Notes: generated from the sequence alone by a model not told the origin. DNA of 64,000 nt from Paenibacillus sp. SY21-1 (GCF_005222705.1 NZ_STGF01000004.1:236904-300903), one strand, 5' to 3'; positions 26,232 to 34,834 are shown, numbered from the stretch's first letter. Program-made: numbers and translations.

Positions 26232-26385
26232 CTCGTGTTCCTGCGTGCCGCGGCAAGTGGGTGCTATGATGCGGGAACCCCCCGCGTCCCTGCGTGCCAT
26301 CGCTATTGGTTGCTATGGTGCAGGAAGCACCGCGTTCTGCGTATCGTGGCAAGTGGTTGCTGTGGTACGATACAGACGGCATCGC
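26232..26385. repeat. Three imperfect ~48-bp direct repeats
   Basis: The words CTGCGTGCC...TTGGTTGCTATGGTGCAGGAA recur at about 26241, 26290 and 26337 (spacings near 49 and 47), with about one quarter of positions differing. The region 26222-26517 holds no gene and lies between lacI and the AraC regulator. Confidence 0.55.
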
Positions 26386-26517
26386 GTCCGGGCACGCCAT
26401 CGCCAGAGTTGCCGGCACGGGACGCTTGACCCGTAAAATTTTGCGGCGTAAGCTTGACGTTGTTGTTAAAGTACAAGAATAGGCGGCGATTAAACTTTAA
26501 TCTTTTGGGAGTAAGGA

Positions 26518-28485
26518 GTGGAGGGTTTGGGGGAGCACATAAATATCGAGGAGCAGCTAGACTGGTTCACCCATTCGGCCATCAAAATAATGGATATTCG
26601 TCATATCCGGATGAAGCTGGGCGAGGCGTTGGATGCATACCGGCTGCCGGCAAACGCCTTTATGTTCACGCTGCGCGGAAGCGCAAGCGTGTCGCTCGAT
26701 AACCGGGAATACATATGCAGGAAGTTTCAGGTGCTGCATGGCGCCAAAGGCTGCTATATGGATATTCGCCCATCGGAAGAGGCTTTTGATTATTATTTGA
26801 TTTTGTATAAGGCGGCGCAGTCCGCTCTTGCCGCAAAGGAGCGTCAGCGACTGATCGATGTCGTTTCTCCTGTCTGCGTTCAGTATCATTTTGTACCGGC
26901 ACAGCCTCTGTCCATCTATGAACGACTTCAGCTGCTGGAGCGGGAATGGAAGGAGAAGGGCAAGCTTTCGAGGCTTCATGCGAAAAGCCTGTTCTACGAT
27001 TTCATCTATGAGCTGCTGCGTCAGCTTGATGAACAGAATGTATCTGGCGTACAACGAGAATTGGTTGAGCAGGCGGTCCGATTTATTCATGAGCACTATG
27101 CGGAGCCGATTACGCTGGAGCGGCTGGCCCATGCGCTGGAATGCTCGCCAAGGCATCTGACCCGAATGTTCAGAAAAAGAATGGCGTTCAGTCCTATCGA
27201 TTATTTGATCCGCTTGCGGGTGGATCGGGCGAAGGCGATTATTGCGGAAACCGATGCCGCCTTGCAGGAAATTGCCGAAAGAGTCGGCTTTTCCGATGTC
27301 TATTTTTTTAGCCGTACCTTCAAGAAGCATACCGGCTTTTCTCCTACTCAATACAAAACAGATGCGGCTGCGCAATCTCTGCGGCCATATAATCCATCCC
27401 CGGTGTCCCGATTCCCCATTGTTTCGAGGCGGCGCAGCCAGCATACTGTTATTGTTGATAATCATTATCATAGAAAAGTCGAAGGGGTATATCGAATGAA
27501 CAGAAGCTCCAAACAATCGTTTGCCATTGTTATGCTGCTGACGCTGACTCTCCTTGTCAGCGCATGCGGAGGAACGGCCCAATCACCTGGCGCAAACGGG
27601 ACTGCGCCAAGCGCAAGCAGCGCGGCGGTAACCGATCAGCCTGCGACAGAGCGAGTGCTCAAGGACGCCTTGGGCAATGACGTCACTTTGCCGGATAAGC
27701 CTGAGCGCGTACTCGCTTCCTATTTGGAGGACCATTTGGTCGCGCTGGGCGTTCAGCCTGTCGCCCAGTGGTCGGTAGGCGAGGGCAAGGTGCAAAATTA
27801 TTTGCAGGAACAGCTTGGGAGCGTGCCTACGATCCCATCCGAGCTCCCGCTTGAAGCGGTGATGAGCTATCAGCCAGATTTGATCATTATTGACAATGCC
27901 GAAATGGTCATGGGAGACAAATATGCCGATTATGCCAAAATAGCCCCCACATTCACCGTTGGAAGCGACGTGAACACGGATTGGCGGCAGGAGCTGATGA
28001 AGGTTGGCGAGGTGCTGAACAAAAGCGAGGAAGCGAAGCAGGTGCTAGCCGCTTACGAGGAGAAAGCGGGTGCCGCGAAGGAGCAGCTAAAACAGGCAAT
28101 CGGCGGCAAAACCGCTGCAGTCCTGTGGGTCACGGCCAAAAACGTCTATGTCGTCAACCAGCTTTTGTCCAGCGGCGACGTGCTTTACCGGGATCTAGGG
28201 TTAACGGTGCCAAGTGTAGTTGAAGAAATTTCGATCGACGCCAAAGCGAACTGGAACGCCTTGTCGGCAGAAAAGCTGGCCGAGCTGGAAGCCGACTATC
28301 TCTTTATTGTGAACAGCAAGGGCGTAACGACCGAAGAGCTTGTCAGCGACCCGATCTGGAAGGGAATACCTGCTGTACAAAATGGCAATGTATTCGCCTT
28401 CGACAACCAATCAAGCTGGCTATATACGGGGAGCATTGCCAATTCCCAGATGATTGACGACGTGCTGGAAAGCATCGGAAGCTAA
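26518..28485 (+). CDS. AraC-type iron/siderophore regulator reading in frame into the downstream lipoprotein
   Basis: A GTG at 26518 (GGGAG upstream) opens a 655-codon frame. Residues 1-180 are a cupin-like sensory domain. Residues 185-290 are a two-helix-turn-helix AraC domain (ITLERLAHALECSPRHLTRMF; ALQEIAERVGFSDVYFFSRTFKKHTGFSP). No stop codon separates this from a complete lipoprotein gene that begins at 27496: the frame runs through about 45 codons of linker DNA containing a Fur box. B. subtilis Btr is an AraC plus binding-protein fusion, but here the second half keeps its own signal peptide. I favour two genes, the regulator having lost its stop, or a sequencing error. Confidence 0.75.
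   Translation: MEGLGEHINIEEQLDWFTHSAIKIMDIRHIRMKLGEALDAYRLPANAFMFTLRGSASVSLDNREYICRKFQVLHGAKGCYMDIRPSEEAFDYYLILYKAAQSALAAKERQRLIDVVSPVCVQYHFVPAQPLSIYERLQLLEREWKEKGKLSRLHAKSLFYDFIYELLRQLDEQNVSGVQRELVEQAVRFIHEHYAEPITLERLAHALECSPRHLTRMFRKRMAFSPIDYLIRLRVDRAKAIIAETDAALQEIAERVGFSDVYFFSRTFKKHTGFSPTQYKTDAAAQSLRPYNPSPVSRFPIVSRRRSQHTVIVDNHYHRKVEGVYRMNRSSKQSFAIVMLLTLTLLVSACGGTAQSPGANGTAPSASSAAVTDQPATERVLKDALGNDVTLPDKPERVLASYLEDHLVALGVQPVAQWSVGEGKVQNYLQEQLGSVPTIPSELPLEAVMSYQPDLIIIDNAEMVMGDKYADYAKIAPTFTVGSDVNTDWRQELMKVGEVLNKSEEAKQVLAAYEEKAGAAKEQLKQAIGGKTAAVLWVTAKNVYVVNQLLSSGDVLYRDLGLTVPSVVEEISIDAKANWNALSAEKLAELEADYLFIVNSKGVTTEELVSDPIWKGIPAVQNGNVFAFDNQSSWLYTGSIANSQMIDDVLESIGS
27456..27470. promoter_or_regulatory. 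Fur box upstream of the siderophore-binding lipoprotein
   Basis: TGATAATCATTATCA is a perfect 7-1-7 palindrome matching the Bacillus Fur consensus. It lies 26 bases before the lipoprotein ATG at 27496, inside the readthrough part of the AraC frame. Iron-replete Fur would repress the lipoprotein. Confidence 0.88.
27496..28485 (+). CDS. Iron-siderophore ABC transporter binding lipoprotein (FeuA/YfiY type)
   Basis: ATG 27496 is preceded by GAAGGGG. The 329-residue product has a lipoprotein signal (LTLTLLVSACGG) and the class-III periplasmic-binding fold of iron-complex receptors (VLKDALGNDVTLPDKPERVLA; LIIIDNAEMV; a long spine helix near the middle; VFAFDNQSSWLYTGS). It captures ferric siderophore outside the membrane for an ABC permease, but no permease gene follows; a terminator does. 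The Fur box upstream supports iron control. Confidence 0.9.
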   Translation: MNRSSKQSFAIVMLLTLTLLVSACGGTAQSPGANGTAPSASSAAVTDQPATERVLKDALGNDVTLPDKPERVLASYLEDHLVALGVQPVAQWSVGEGKVQNYLQEQLGSVPTIPSELPLEAVMSYQPDLIIIDNAEMVMGDKYADYAKIAPTFTVGSDVNTDWRQELMKVGEVLNKSEEAKQVLAAYEEKAGAAKEQLKQAIGGKTAAVLWVTAKNVYVVNQLLSSGDVLYRDLGLTVPSVVEEISIDAKANWNALSAEKLAELEADYLFIVNSKGVTTEELVSDPIWKGIPAVQNGNVFAFDNQSSWLYTGSIANSQMIDDVLESIGS

Positions 28486-28567
28486 TTCATCCGTGCGCAG
28501 CTGCGGGGCCGCTATTAAATTAGCAGAAAATAAGATATTAATAATGTTTTTAAATCAATGATTACGC

Positions 28568-28601
28568 AAGAGCCTGTTGAAGATGACAGGCTCTTTTTTT
28601 T
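28568..28601 (+). terminator. Terminator after the siderophore-binding lipoprotein gene
   Basis: AAGAGCCTGT and ACAGGCTCTT form a perfect 10-bp stem with an 8-base loop, followed by a T-run to 28601. Confidence 0.92.
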
Positions 28602-28683
28602 CGTATAGGCACACGAGCAGAGAGAGTCACTATTGCAATTCAAGGCCTGGCTGTCCGATTGAGAAAGACAAGTTGCGGAGAGC

Positions 28684-28730
28684 AAAAAAAGTCAGCCGAA
28701 TTAAGCTCTTAGGGAGCTTAATCGGCTGAC
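28684..28730 (-). terminator. Terminator of the pst operon (minus strand)
   Basis: Read on the minus strand, GTCAGCCGATTAAGCTC pairs with GAGCTTAATTCGGCTGAC and is followed by TTTTTTT (28690-28684). It directly follows pstA and ends the operon before any pstB could appear. Confidence 0.92.
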
Positions 28731-28744
28731 GACTGGTCAAGCGA

Positions 28745-29659
28745 TTACGAGCGTTTCGTACGCCTTGCGTTCAGCCAAAGCGGAATACGGAAGACGAGGT
28801 TAATGAGGAGCACGATAAAGACGAGAATGGCAGCCGATTTTTGTGCTATTTCCTGGGCATCGCCGACGATTGCTTCGGATTGCACGTACCATAGGTGTAC
28901 GGCAAGCGTCGCGCCAGGTGAAAAGAGGCTGAAATCCCACATCTCTCCTGAGGTTGTGACGCCTGCGGTAAGAATAATAACGGCGCTCTCGCCGAATGCG
29001 CGTCCGGCAACAAGACAGATGCCCGTTACGATGCCGTTTAGCGCGGCAGGGATAAGCGCACGGCTGATCGTTTGCAGATGGGTTGCGCCAAGCGCAAACG
29101 AAGCGCTGCGCAGCTCGCTGGGCACCGCACGGATCGATTCCTCGGTTACGCGCGTCAGCACCGGCAGGTTCAGGAAGGCAAGCGTAACGCCGCCGCCGAG
29201 AATCGTTAAGCCGATTTCGAAATATTCGACGAACAGCGCGATACCGAACAAGCCAAAAATGATCGAAGGGACGGAGGCCAGCGCTTCAATACAAACGCGA
29301 ACCGCTCCGATCAGCTTGTTGTCAGGCGCAAATTCGGCCAAATAGATGCCGGCGGCCATACCTAGCGGAATCGCGATCACTAGGGAGATAAACAAAATAT
29401 AGAACGAATTGAGGATAGCCGGGCCTACGCCGCCGCCTTCCTCGATTTCGCTGGGCAGTCCGAACAGAAAGTCCCAGCTTAGCTTTGGCAGCCCATCCTG
29501 AAGGATCAGGTAGAGCAAACCGAGAATAAAGGCGATGACCAGAGAGCCTGTACCCCACACGAGCCAGGTGAACAGCCGGTTCTTGGCAAAGTTGAGCTTA
29601 TTGTTTCCGCGAAATGCATGGCCGGAAGCGGGGGATGAGGCGGTTACCGGTTGTTTCAT
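28745..29659 (-). CDS. pstA: Phosphate ABC transporter permease PstA
   Basis: The start is ATG 29659 behind GGGGAG, overlapping the pstC stop (ATGA). The 304-residue protein has six membrane segments and the binding-protein-dependent permease loop (ESIRAVPSELRSASFALGATHLQTI, with GRAFGESAVI). It forms the membrane channel for phosphate with PstC. The open frame continues upstream of 29659, but that part overlaps pstC. No pstB ATPase follows; a terminator comes 14 bases after the stop. Confidence 0.94.
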   Translation of the reverse strand: MKQPVTASSPASGHAFRGNNKLNFAKNRLFTWLVWGTGSLVIAFILGLLYLILQDGLPKLSWDFLFGLPSEIEEGGGVGPAILNSFYILFISLVIAIPLGMAAGIYLAEFAPDNKLIGAVRVCIEALASVPSIIFGLFGIALFVEYFEIGLTILGGGVTLAFLNLPVLTRVTEESIRAVPSELRSASFALGATHLQTISRALIPAALNGIVTGICLVAGRAFGESAVIILTAGVTTSGEMWDFSLFSPGATLAVHLWYVQSEAIVGDAQEIAQKSAAILVFIVLLINLVFRIPLWLNARRTKRS

Positions 29660-30618
29660 ACGCGGCTCCCCTTTCTTTGCAGCAGACGAATGGCAATAAT
29701 CATGATGATTGAAATGATAAGCAGCAGGAAGCCCATCAGGTAAAGCGCGTAGTTCCATGTCGAGTCAAACGGCACATTGGAAATTTGCATAACGATATTG
29801 CTCGTCAATACGGAGGTCGGCTTAAGCAAGCTGTCTGCGAATTGAGCCGTGTTGCCGATAACCATTACGACCGCCATCGTCTCGCCGACCGCTCTGGCCA
29901 TGCCGAGAATGACGGCATACATAATGCCGCTGCGGGCGGATGGAATGAGCACGCGCCATACCGTCTGGAAGCGGGTAGCGCCGAGCGCGTAGGAAGCGTC
30001 CCGGAATCTGGCCGGAACGGAGCTGATCGCGTCATCGCTGATTCGGCTAATCGTAGGCAGCACCATGATCGTGAGCACAAGCGCCGCGGCGAGCAAGCCG
30101 TCGCCCATACCGGAACCAGTCACTTGGCGGATAAGCGGAATAAGCACGGTCAAGCCGAGGTAGCCATAGACTACAGACGGGATGCCTACGAGCAAGTCCA
30201 TGACCGGACGCAGCATATTTTTGAGCCAGGGCGGTACAAATACGGAGAGAAACACAGCGATCAGCAGCGAGATCGGCACGCTGATCAGCAGCGTTAGGGC
30301 CGTCAAGGCGAAGGTGCCAAAGATAAAAATCAAAGCGCCGTATTGATCGTTTTCCGGACTCCATTCCGCGGACAGGAAGAAATCGGCGAACGAAATATAA
30401 TTGAAGGTTAAAATGCCGGTCCGGAACATCAGGAACAGGATGGCGAACAGAATTAGACAAACGAAGCCTGCGGCGGCGATACACAAGTAACGGAACAGCC
30501 GGTTGGTAAAAAACAGGCGGGAGCGTCTGTCGAACCGTTTGCGGCCGCGCATCACTATGGATTGGCCTAGCCCGCTTGCTAGAGCGGACTGCCCGGGCCT
30601 CGAGGATTCTGACATCAT
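29656..30618 (-). CDS. pstC: Phosphate ABC transporter permease PstC
   Basis: The start is ATG 30618 (MMSESSRPG), 6 bases after AAAGGAG. The 320-residue protein has six membrane segments and the typical cytoplasmic loop (DAISSVPARFRDASYALGATRFQTVW; GMARAVGETMAVVMVIG). It partners PstA and overlaps its start by four bases. A hairpin between pstS and pstC probably lowers permease expression relative to the binding protein. Confidence 0.94.
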   Translation of the reverse strand: MMSESSRPGQSALASGLGQSIVMRGRKRFDRRSRLFFTNRLFRYLCIAAAGFVCLILFAILFLMFRTGILTFNYISFADFFLSAEWSPENDQYGALIFIFGTFALTALTLLISVPISLLIAVFLSVFVPPWLKNMLRPVMDLLVGIPSVVYGYLGLTVLIPLIRQVTGSGMGDGLLAAALVLTIMVLPTISRISDDAISSVPARFRDASYALGATRFQTVWRVLIPSARSGIMYAVILGMARAVGETMAVVMVIGNTAQFADSLLKPTSVLTSNIVMQISNVPFDSTWNYALYLMGFLLLIISIIMIIAIRLLQRKGSRV

Positions 30619-30653
30619 GATTGACTCCTTTGACAATGAGGTTGAAGGCTCTC

Positions 30654-30697
30654 AGAAAAGCGGTCAGCCAAGGCGCTTTTGCCTCGTGCTGACCGCT
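30654..30697 (-). terminator. Intercistronic hairpin/attenuator between pstS and pstC
   Basis: On the minus strand AGCGGTCAGC pairs with GCTGACCGCT, with an inner AGGC/GCCT stem, followed by TTTTC. Such partial terminators commonly make pstS transcript more abundant than that of the permeases. Confidence 0.7.
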
Positions 30698-30721
30698 CCT
30701 GTACCCTGCGCGTGAAGCTGG

Positions 30722-31585
30722 TTATTTCATTTTGGAAATCGGGATAAATTTAAGCTTTTTCAGCGAGCCGTTTTGGAATTTGTCGCTTTGTACATATTTG
30801 ATGAATTCCTTTGTAGCGCCAGTAGGGTCGCCTTTAGTCATGTAGTAGCCGTAGCCCCATACTTTGTATTTGCCGTTAATTACGTTAGCCTCAGTTGGGG
30901 AAACGTCATTGATTTTGAGCGCCGTCATTTTGTCGGTAACGTAAGCAAGGTCCATGTAGCCGATTGCGTTAGGCGTCGTCTCGATCGTTGTTTTCATGTC
31001 GCCGCTCGTTTTAACTTCCTTATAGTTGCTGCCTTTGGACATAAAATCAGTGCCGTTCAGCGCTTTGTCCTGGAAGTTGACGCGTGTGCCGGAGCCGAAT
31101 GTACGGTTAACAACGATGATGTCGGCATCCTTGCCTCCTACATCCTTCCAGTTCGTAACTTTGCCGGAGAAAATATCTTGAAGCTGCTTAGTTGTCAGGC
31201 CGGCAACGGATACGTTTTTGTTCACGACTGCTGCGAATGGAATAACGGCAACCTTATGAGCCACTTGGCCGTCGAACTTTTTAAAGCCAGGAACGTCCTT
31301 GGAAGCGTCCCAGTCTACTGCGCCGATTTGCGCGATGCCTTTGCGAACCGCTTGCGGGCCAGTGATCGAGCCTGCTGCGGAAGCAGAAATTTTAACCTTA
31401 GGGTGAAGCTTTTTGAATTCGCTTGCTGCTTGCAGCGTTAGCGGCAGCAGGGCCGAAGATCCGTTGATAACGATTTTGCCGCTAAGCTTGCTTGCCGCTT
31501 CTACAGATGGAGCGGAAGCGGAGATGGATGTGAAGCCGATGACGGCGACGAGTGCCGTAACGGCGAGATGTTTAAACCATTTCAT
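30722..31585 (-). CDS. pstS: Phosphate-binding protein PstS
   Basis: The start is ATG 31585, 7 bases after GGAGG. The 287-residue protein has a Sec signal peptide ending VEAAS; I see no lipobox, unlike many Gram-positive PstS proteins. Phosphate-site motifs are visible: NGSSALLPL near the start, then AAGSITGPQAV and NRTFGSGTRVNF. It binds phosphate outside the membrane for PstCA. Without a lipid anchor it may be held by other means; the adjacent stalk-domain protein is a possible partner. Confidence 0.92.
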   Translation of the reverse strand: MKWFKHLAVTALVAVIGFTSISASAPSVEAASKLSGKIVINGSSALLPLTLQAASEFKKLHPKVKISASAAGSITGPQAVRKGIAQIGAVDWDASKDVPGFKKFDGQVAHKVAVIPFAAVVNKNVSVAGLTTKQLQDIFSGKVTNWKDVGGKDADIIVVNRTFGSGTRVNFQDKALNGTDFMSKGSNYKEVKTSGDMKTTIETTPNAIGYMDLAYVTDKMTALKINDVSPTEANVINGKYKVWGYGYYMTKGDPTGATKEFIKYVQSDKFQNGSLKKLKFIPISKMK

Positions 31586-31603
31586 GAAAGAAACCTCCAA
31601 TTA

Positions 31604-33013
31604 TTATTCAGTAATTTGAACCCATTTGCCGCTTGTCCATACGGAAAGCTTGTCGTCGATCATCAAAGCCAGTTTGGCTCCGGCCGATACGCTCAGTTGC
31701 GCCGAGCTGTCAGGCACTACGGCGATTTGCTTGCTTGTGCCGTTGCTGCCGATTTCATAAATGGCGTTTGAGGTATCATTTTCTGCTGTGAGCAGGAAAA
31801 GGGAGCTTCCGATTTGAACGACTTGGTACACATCCTTGCTTCCAAAAGAAACGGTACTGATTTGCCTTGCAACATCTACGCTCATCAACTTGCCAACGCT
31901 TGCTTCGTCGCCGCTTACGCTCACATAGTTGACGCGCGCGCCATCGCCCGACAGCTCAAGGAAAACCTTGTCGGTTTCATCCTTTGTAAGCTGGATGGAT
32001 TTATTGTCAGCCTTATCGGCATCGTAGAAGTAGATTTGCGCTTCAGTGCCGGTTGCGTCGATTGCGACATCGTCAAGCTCTACATCCTTGTTGCTGTCCG
32101 CGGTTACTTTTGGCTGTTTGAACACATAGAACGCGAACTTTTTGCCGTCCTCTGAAACTTCCAGGTTGGCTTTGTAGTCGACTTTGTCCTCCAGCACTTT
32201 GGATACAACTCCGTCCGCTACATTAACCTTTGCAACGACCGAACTTTTGTCGCCTTGCAGGAAGAACAGCGACGAACCGTCATGGGACCATTGCAGCTCA
32301 TTTTTAATCGATGTATCCGTGCTGATCTGCTTGGCTTGCTTCGTCGCGAGATCGATCGTGAATACGAGGCCGTCCGCATCGGCGTAGGCAGCCGATTTGC
32401 CGTCCGGAGACAGGGCAAGCTCGGAAGCGCCGTCAGTCGTAAGCAGCAATTCGTATTTGCCGGTTGCTGCGTCAACCAGATAGTCGTTGCGTCCTTCCTC
32501 TGCCGTGCTGGACACGAGCAGCTTGGATTCATTTACCCAGACCGCACGCTCAGCGCCTGCAACCAGGCTGTATGTACGAATGCTCGGAATGTCATTTTCT
32601 GCGTTGTAAGCAACCCCCAATGCTGCGATAAAAGCTTGCGGCTCAACAAATGTTGTGTAGCCGGTTACTTGAACTGGCGCGGACAACGCAACCTCTTGAC
32701 CGTCGACAATAATCACGGAAGAAGCCGGGTTAATCACGACAGTGTGGTTGGCATACTGTACAGTCACTGTACCGCTCTTAACGAATTGCAGCGATGCTCC
32801 GAGCGCCTTGGACAGGTCGCGTACTGAAGCCAGCTGGCTGCCTTTTTCGTTAATTGTGCGGATGGATACCGGTGCGCCGTCAACGTGGAACGTTGTTTGC
32901 GTGAACTGTACCGCATGTTGTCCTGCTGCGGCTTGAGCGAATACCGGCGTTACGGTGCTTGCGCTTAATGCGGCTGCAATGACGGAGAATGCGATTGCTT
33001 TTTTCATTTGCAT
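31604..33013 (-). CDS. Secreted copper-amine-oxidase-N (stalk) domain protein with beta-propeller-like repeats
   Basis: The 469-residue protein has a signal peptide (ending VFAQAAAG). An N-terminal stalk domain at about 30-135 follows (VDGAPVSIRTINEKGSQLASVRDLSKALG, VIIVDGQEV, GYTTFVEPQAFIAALGV). A long C-terminal part has TolB/WD-like repeats (ELALSPDGKSAAYADADG; LQWSHDGSSLFFLQGD; LEVSEDGKKFAFYV). It ends 18 bases before pstS and so is the first gene of the pst operon. Function unknown; an extracellular scaffold or sensor linked to phosphate uptake is my inference. No convincing PhoP box array was found upstream. Confidence 0.85.
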   Translation of the reverse strand: MQMKKAIAFSVIAAALSASTVTPVFAQAAAGQHAVQFTQTTFHVDGAPVSIRTINEKGSQLASVRDLSKALGASLQFVKSGTVTVQYANHTVVINPASSVIIVDGQEVALSAPVQVTGYTTFVEPQAFIAALGVAYNAENDIPSIRTYSLVAGAERAVWVNESKLLVSSTAEEGRNDYLVDAATGKYELLLTTDGASELALSPDGKSAAYADADGLVFTIDLATKQAKQISTDTSIKNELQWSHDGSSLFFLQGDKSSVVAKVNVADGVVSKVLEDKVDYKANLEVSEDGKKFAFYVFKQPKVTADSNKDVELDDVAIDATGTEAQIYFYDADKADNKSIQLTKDETDKVFLELSGDGARVNYVSVSGDEASVGKLMSVDVARQISTVSFGSKDVYQVVQIGSSLFLLTAENDTSNAIYEIGSNGTSKQIAVVPDSSAQLSVSAGAKLALMIDDKLSVWTSGKWVQITE

Positions 33014-33298
33014 GGAGAGTTGTCACCTTTCTTAAGTGGGGGATTTGTAGCTATCATAAGGGGGAATTATTAGCGTAGTATTTTTGAATTTTATTTAAAT
33101 TGTAAAATAAAGGACACCTGTTGCCTCGGTTAGACGGAATGTGATGCTTGAAGGAGCTGGCGTTTGGCGTTGATTGTCCTTCTGTGCCGCGGGAAAGGGT
33201 GTGGGTGGGAAGGTGCGTGGTGAGCATGCTGCAAGGCAGCTGTAGGGAGGAAGTTGAAGCGGTAAGTGCTTGGGGTAGCTGGATAGCGACGAGCTATA
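33014..33298. other. Gene-free region upstream of the pst operon
   Basis: AT-rich from 33050 to 33115, including TTTTACA-like words on the minus strand that may hold the pst promoter, but no repeated PhoP motif that I can assign. The remainder up to 33298 is GC-rich and carries no credible gene. Confidence 0.4.
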
Positions 33299-34492
33299 GC
33301 GAGAACAATGACTAAGTGGAGGCACGGGCATGATGAGCCTGCGCCTATAGTAAGAAAAGTTATTGAGCGAGTGCGCGAGGACGTTGGAGAGGCCGCTACA
33401 GTAAGAAAAATGACTATGGCAGTATCAGAAGGCGCTGAAATGGCGGCTATAGTAAGAAAAGTGATTGAGTGAAGTCTTGGGAACGTTGGAGAGGCGGCTA
33501 CAGTAAGAAAAATGACTAAGGTAGAATCAGAAAGCGCTGAATTGGCGGCTACAGTAAGAAAAGTGATTGAGTGAAGGCTTGGGAACGTTGGAGAGACGGC
33601 TACAGTAAGAAAAATGACTAAGGTAGAATCAGAAAGCGCTGGAATGGCGCCTACAGTAAGAAAAGTGATTGAGCGATTGTACGAGGACGTTGAAGAAGCG
33701 GCTACAGTAAGAAAAATGACCAAGGTAGAATCAGAAAGCGCTCAATTGGCGGCTACAGTAAGAAAAATGACTAAGGTAGAATCAGAAAGCGCTGAATTGC
33801 CGGATATAGTAAGAAAAGTGATTGAGTGAAGGCTTGGGAACGTTGGAGAGGCGGCTACAGTAAGAAAAATGACTATGGCAGTATCAGAAAGCGCTGAAAT
33901 GGCGCCTACAGTAAGAAAAGTGATAGAGTGAAGGCTTGGGAACGTTGGAGAGGCGGCTACAGTAAGAAAAATGACTATGGCAGTATCAGAAGGCGCTGAA
34001 ATGGCGCCTACAGTAAGAAAAGTGATTGAGCGAAGGTTTGAGGACGTTGGAGAAGCGGCTACAGTAAGAAAAATGACTATGGCAGTATCAAAAGGCGCTG
34101 AATTGGCGGCTACAGTAAGAAAAGTGATTGAGTGAAGGCTTGGGAACGTTGGAGAGACGGCTACAGTAAGAAAAATGACTATGGCAGTATCAAAAGGCGC
34201 TGAAATGGCGCCTACAGTAAGAAAAGTGATTGAGCGAAGACTTGAGAACGTTGGAGAGGCGGCTACAGTAAGAAAAATGACTATGGCAGTATCAAAAGGC
34301 GCTGAATTGGCGCCTACAGTAAGAAAAGTGATTGAGCGAAGGTTTGAGGACGTTGGAGAGGCGGCTACAGTAAGAAAAATGACTATGGCAGTATCAAAAG
34401 GCGCTGAAATGGCGGCTATAGTAAGAAAAGTGATTGAGCGAAGGTTTGAGAACGTCGGAGAGACGGCTACAGTAAGAAAAATGACTAAGGTA
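33299..34492. repeat. Tandem array of ~23 alternating 51-bp units (102-bp higher-order period)
   Basis: GTAAGAAAA recurs at 33350 and then every 51 bases to 34472 without a single indel (23 units), with one degraded unit before it. Units alternate between type A (GTAAGAAAAGTGATTGAGCG...) and type B (GTAAGAAAAATGACTATGGC...), except for two adjacent B units at 33707 and 33758. The reverse strand core GCCATAGTCATTTTTCTTAC lines up with the core of the array at 20171. There are no spacers, so it is not CRISPR. Confidence 0.92.
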
Positions 34493-34691
34493 AGTGGATA
34501 CGAAGAATGAATATCGAGAGTTTTGTAGACTATATGGTTTTCAGACGCGGCAAAGAGCCCCGATCTCCGTTTATAATGGTTTTTTATGGTACAGGAGAAA
34601 ATGTATGGCGAAAAAGAGGAGTTGCTCGGATGCTTGGTTGTAGCAAATTTCACGCATTCGGCGGCAAGATGTTCGCTCAGCTATAGCTATA

Positions 34692-34834
34692 TTCTGCTCA
34701 AATATACGTTGCTCAAATATACGTTGTTTAAATATGCGTTTCTCAAATATGCGCTACTTAAATATGTGCTACTTAAATATGCGTTTCTCAAATATGTGCT
34801 ACTTAAATATACGCTGCTCAAATATACGCTGCTG
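34692..34834. repeat. Tandem array of ~10 15-bp units
   Basis: The unit is close to CTCAAATATACGTTG, with variants CTTAAATATGTGCTA and CTCAAATATGCGTTT. It reads LLKYT/FLKYA in one plus frame, but that frame has no supported start. It lies just downstream of the 51-bp array in the same gene-free stretch. Beyond it, 34915-34967 has a GCTCCCCTG/CAGGGGAGC inverted repeat that may end the minus-strand mannan operon. Confidence 0.85.

Noticed and set aside
33014..33120. PhoP box array upstream of the pst operon
   Set aside because: Only one weak TTTACA-like word is visible; the repeated spacing required for PhoP boxes is not.
33299..34492. CRISPR array
   Set aside because: Units are contiguous with no unique spacers, unit length is 51, and no cas genes are present.
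33130..34653. Long minus-strand frames through the second array as protein-coding genes
   Set aside because: No convincing start or ribosome site, internal stop, and purely repetitive content. Mentioned as a finding, not annotated as CDS.
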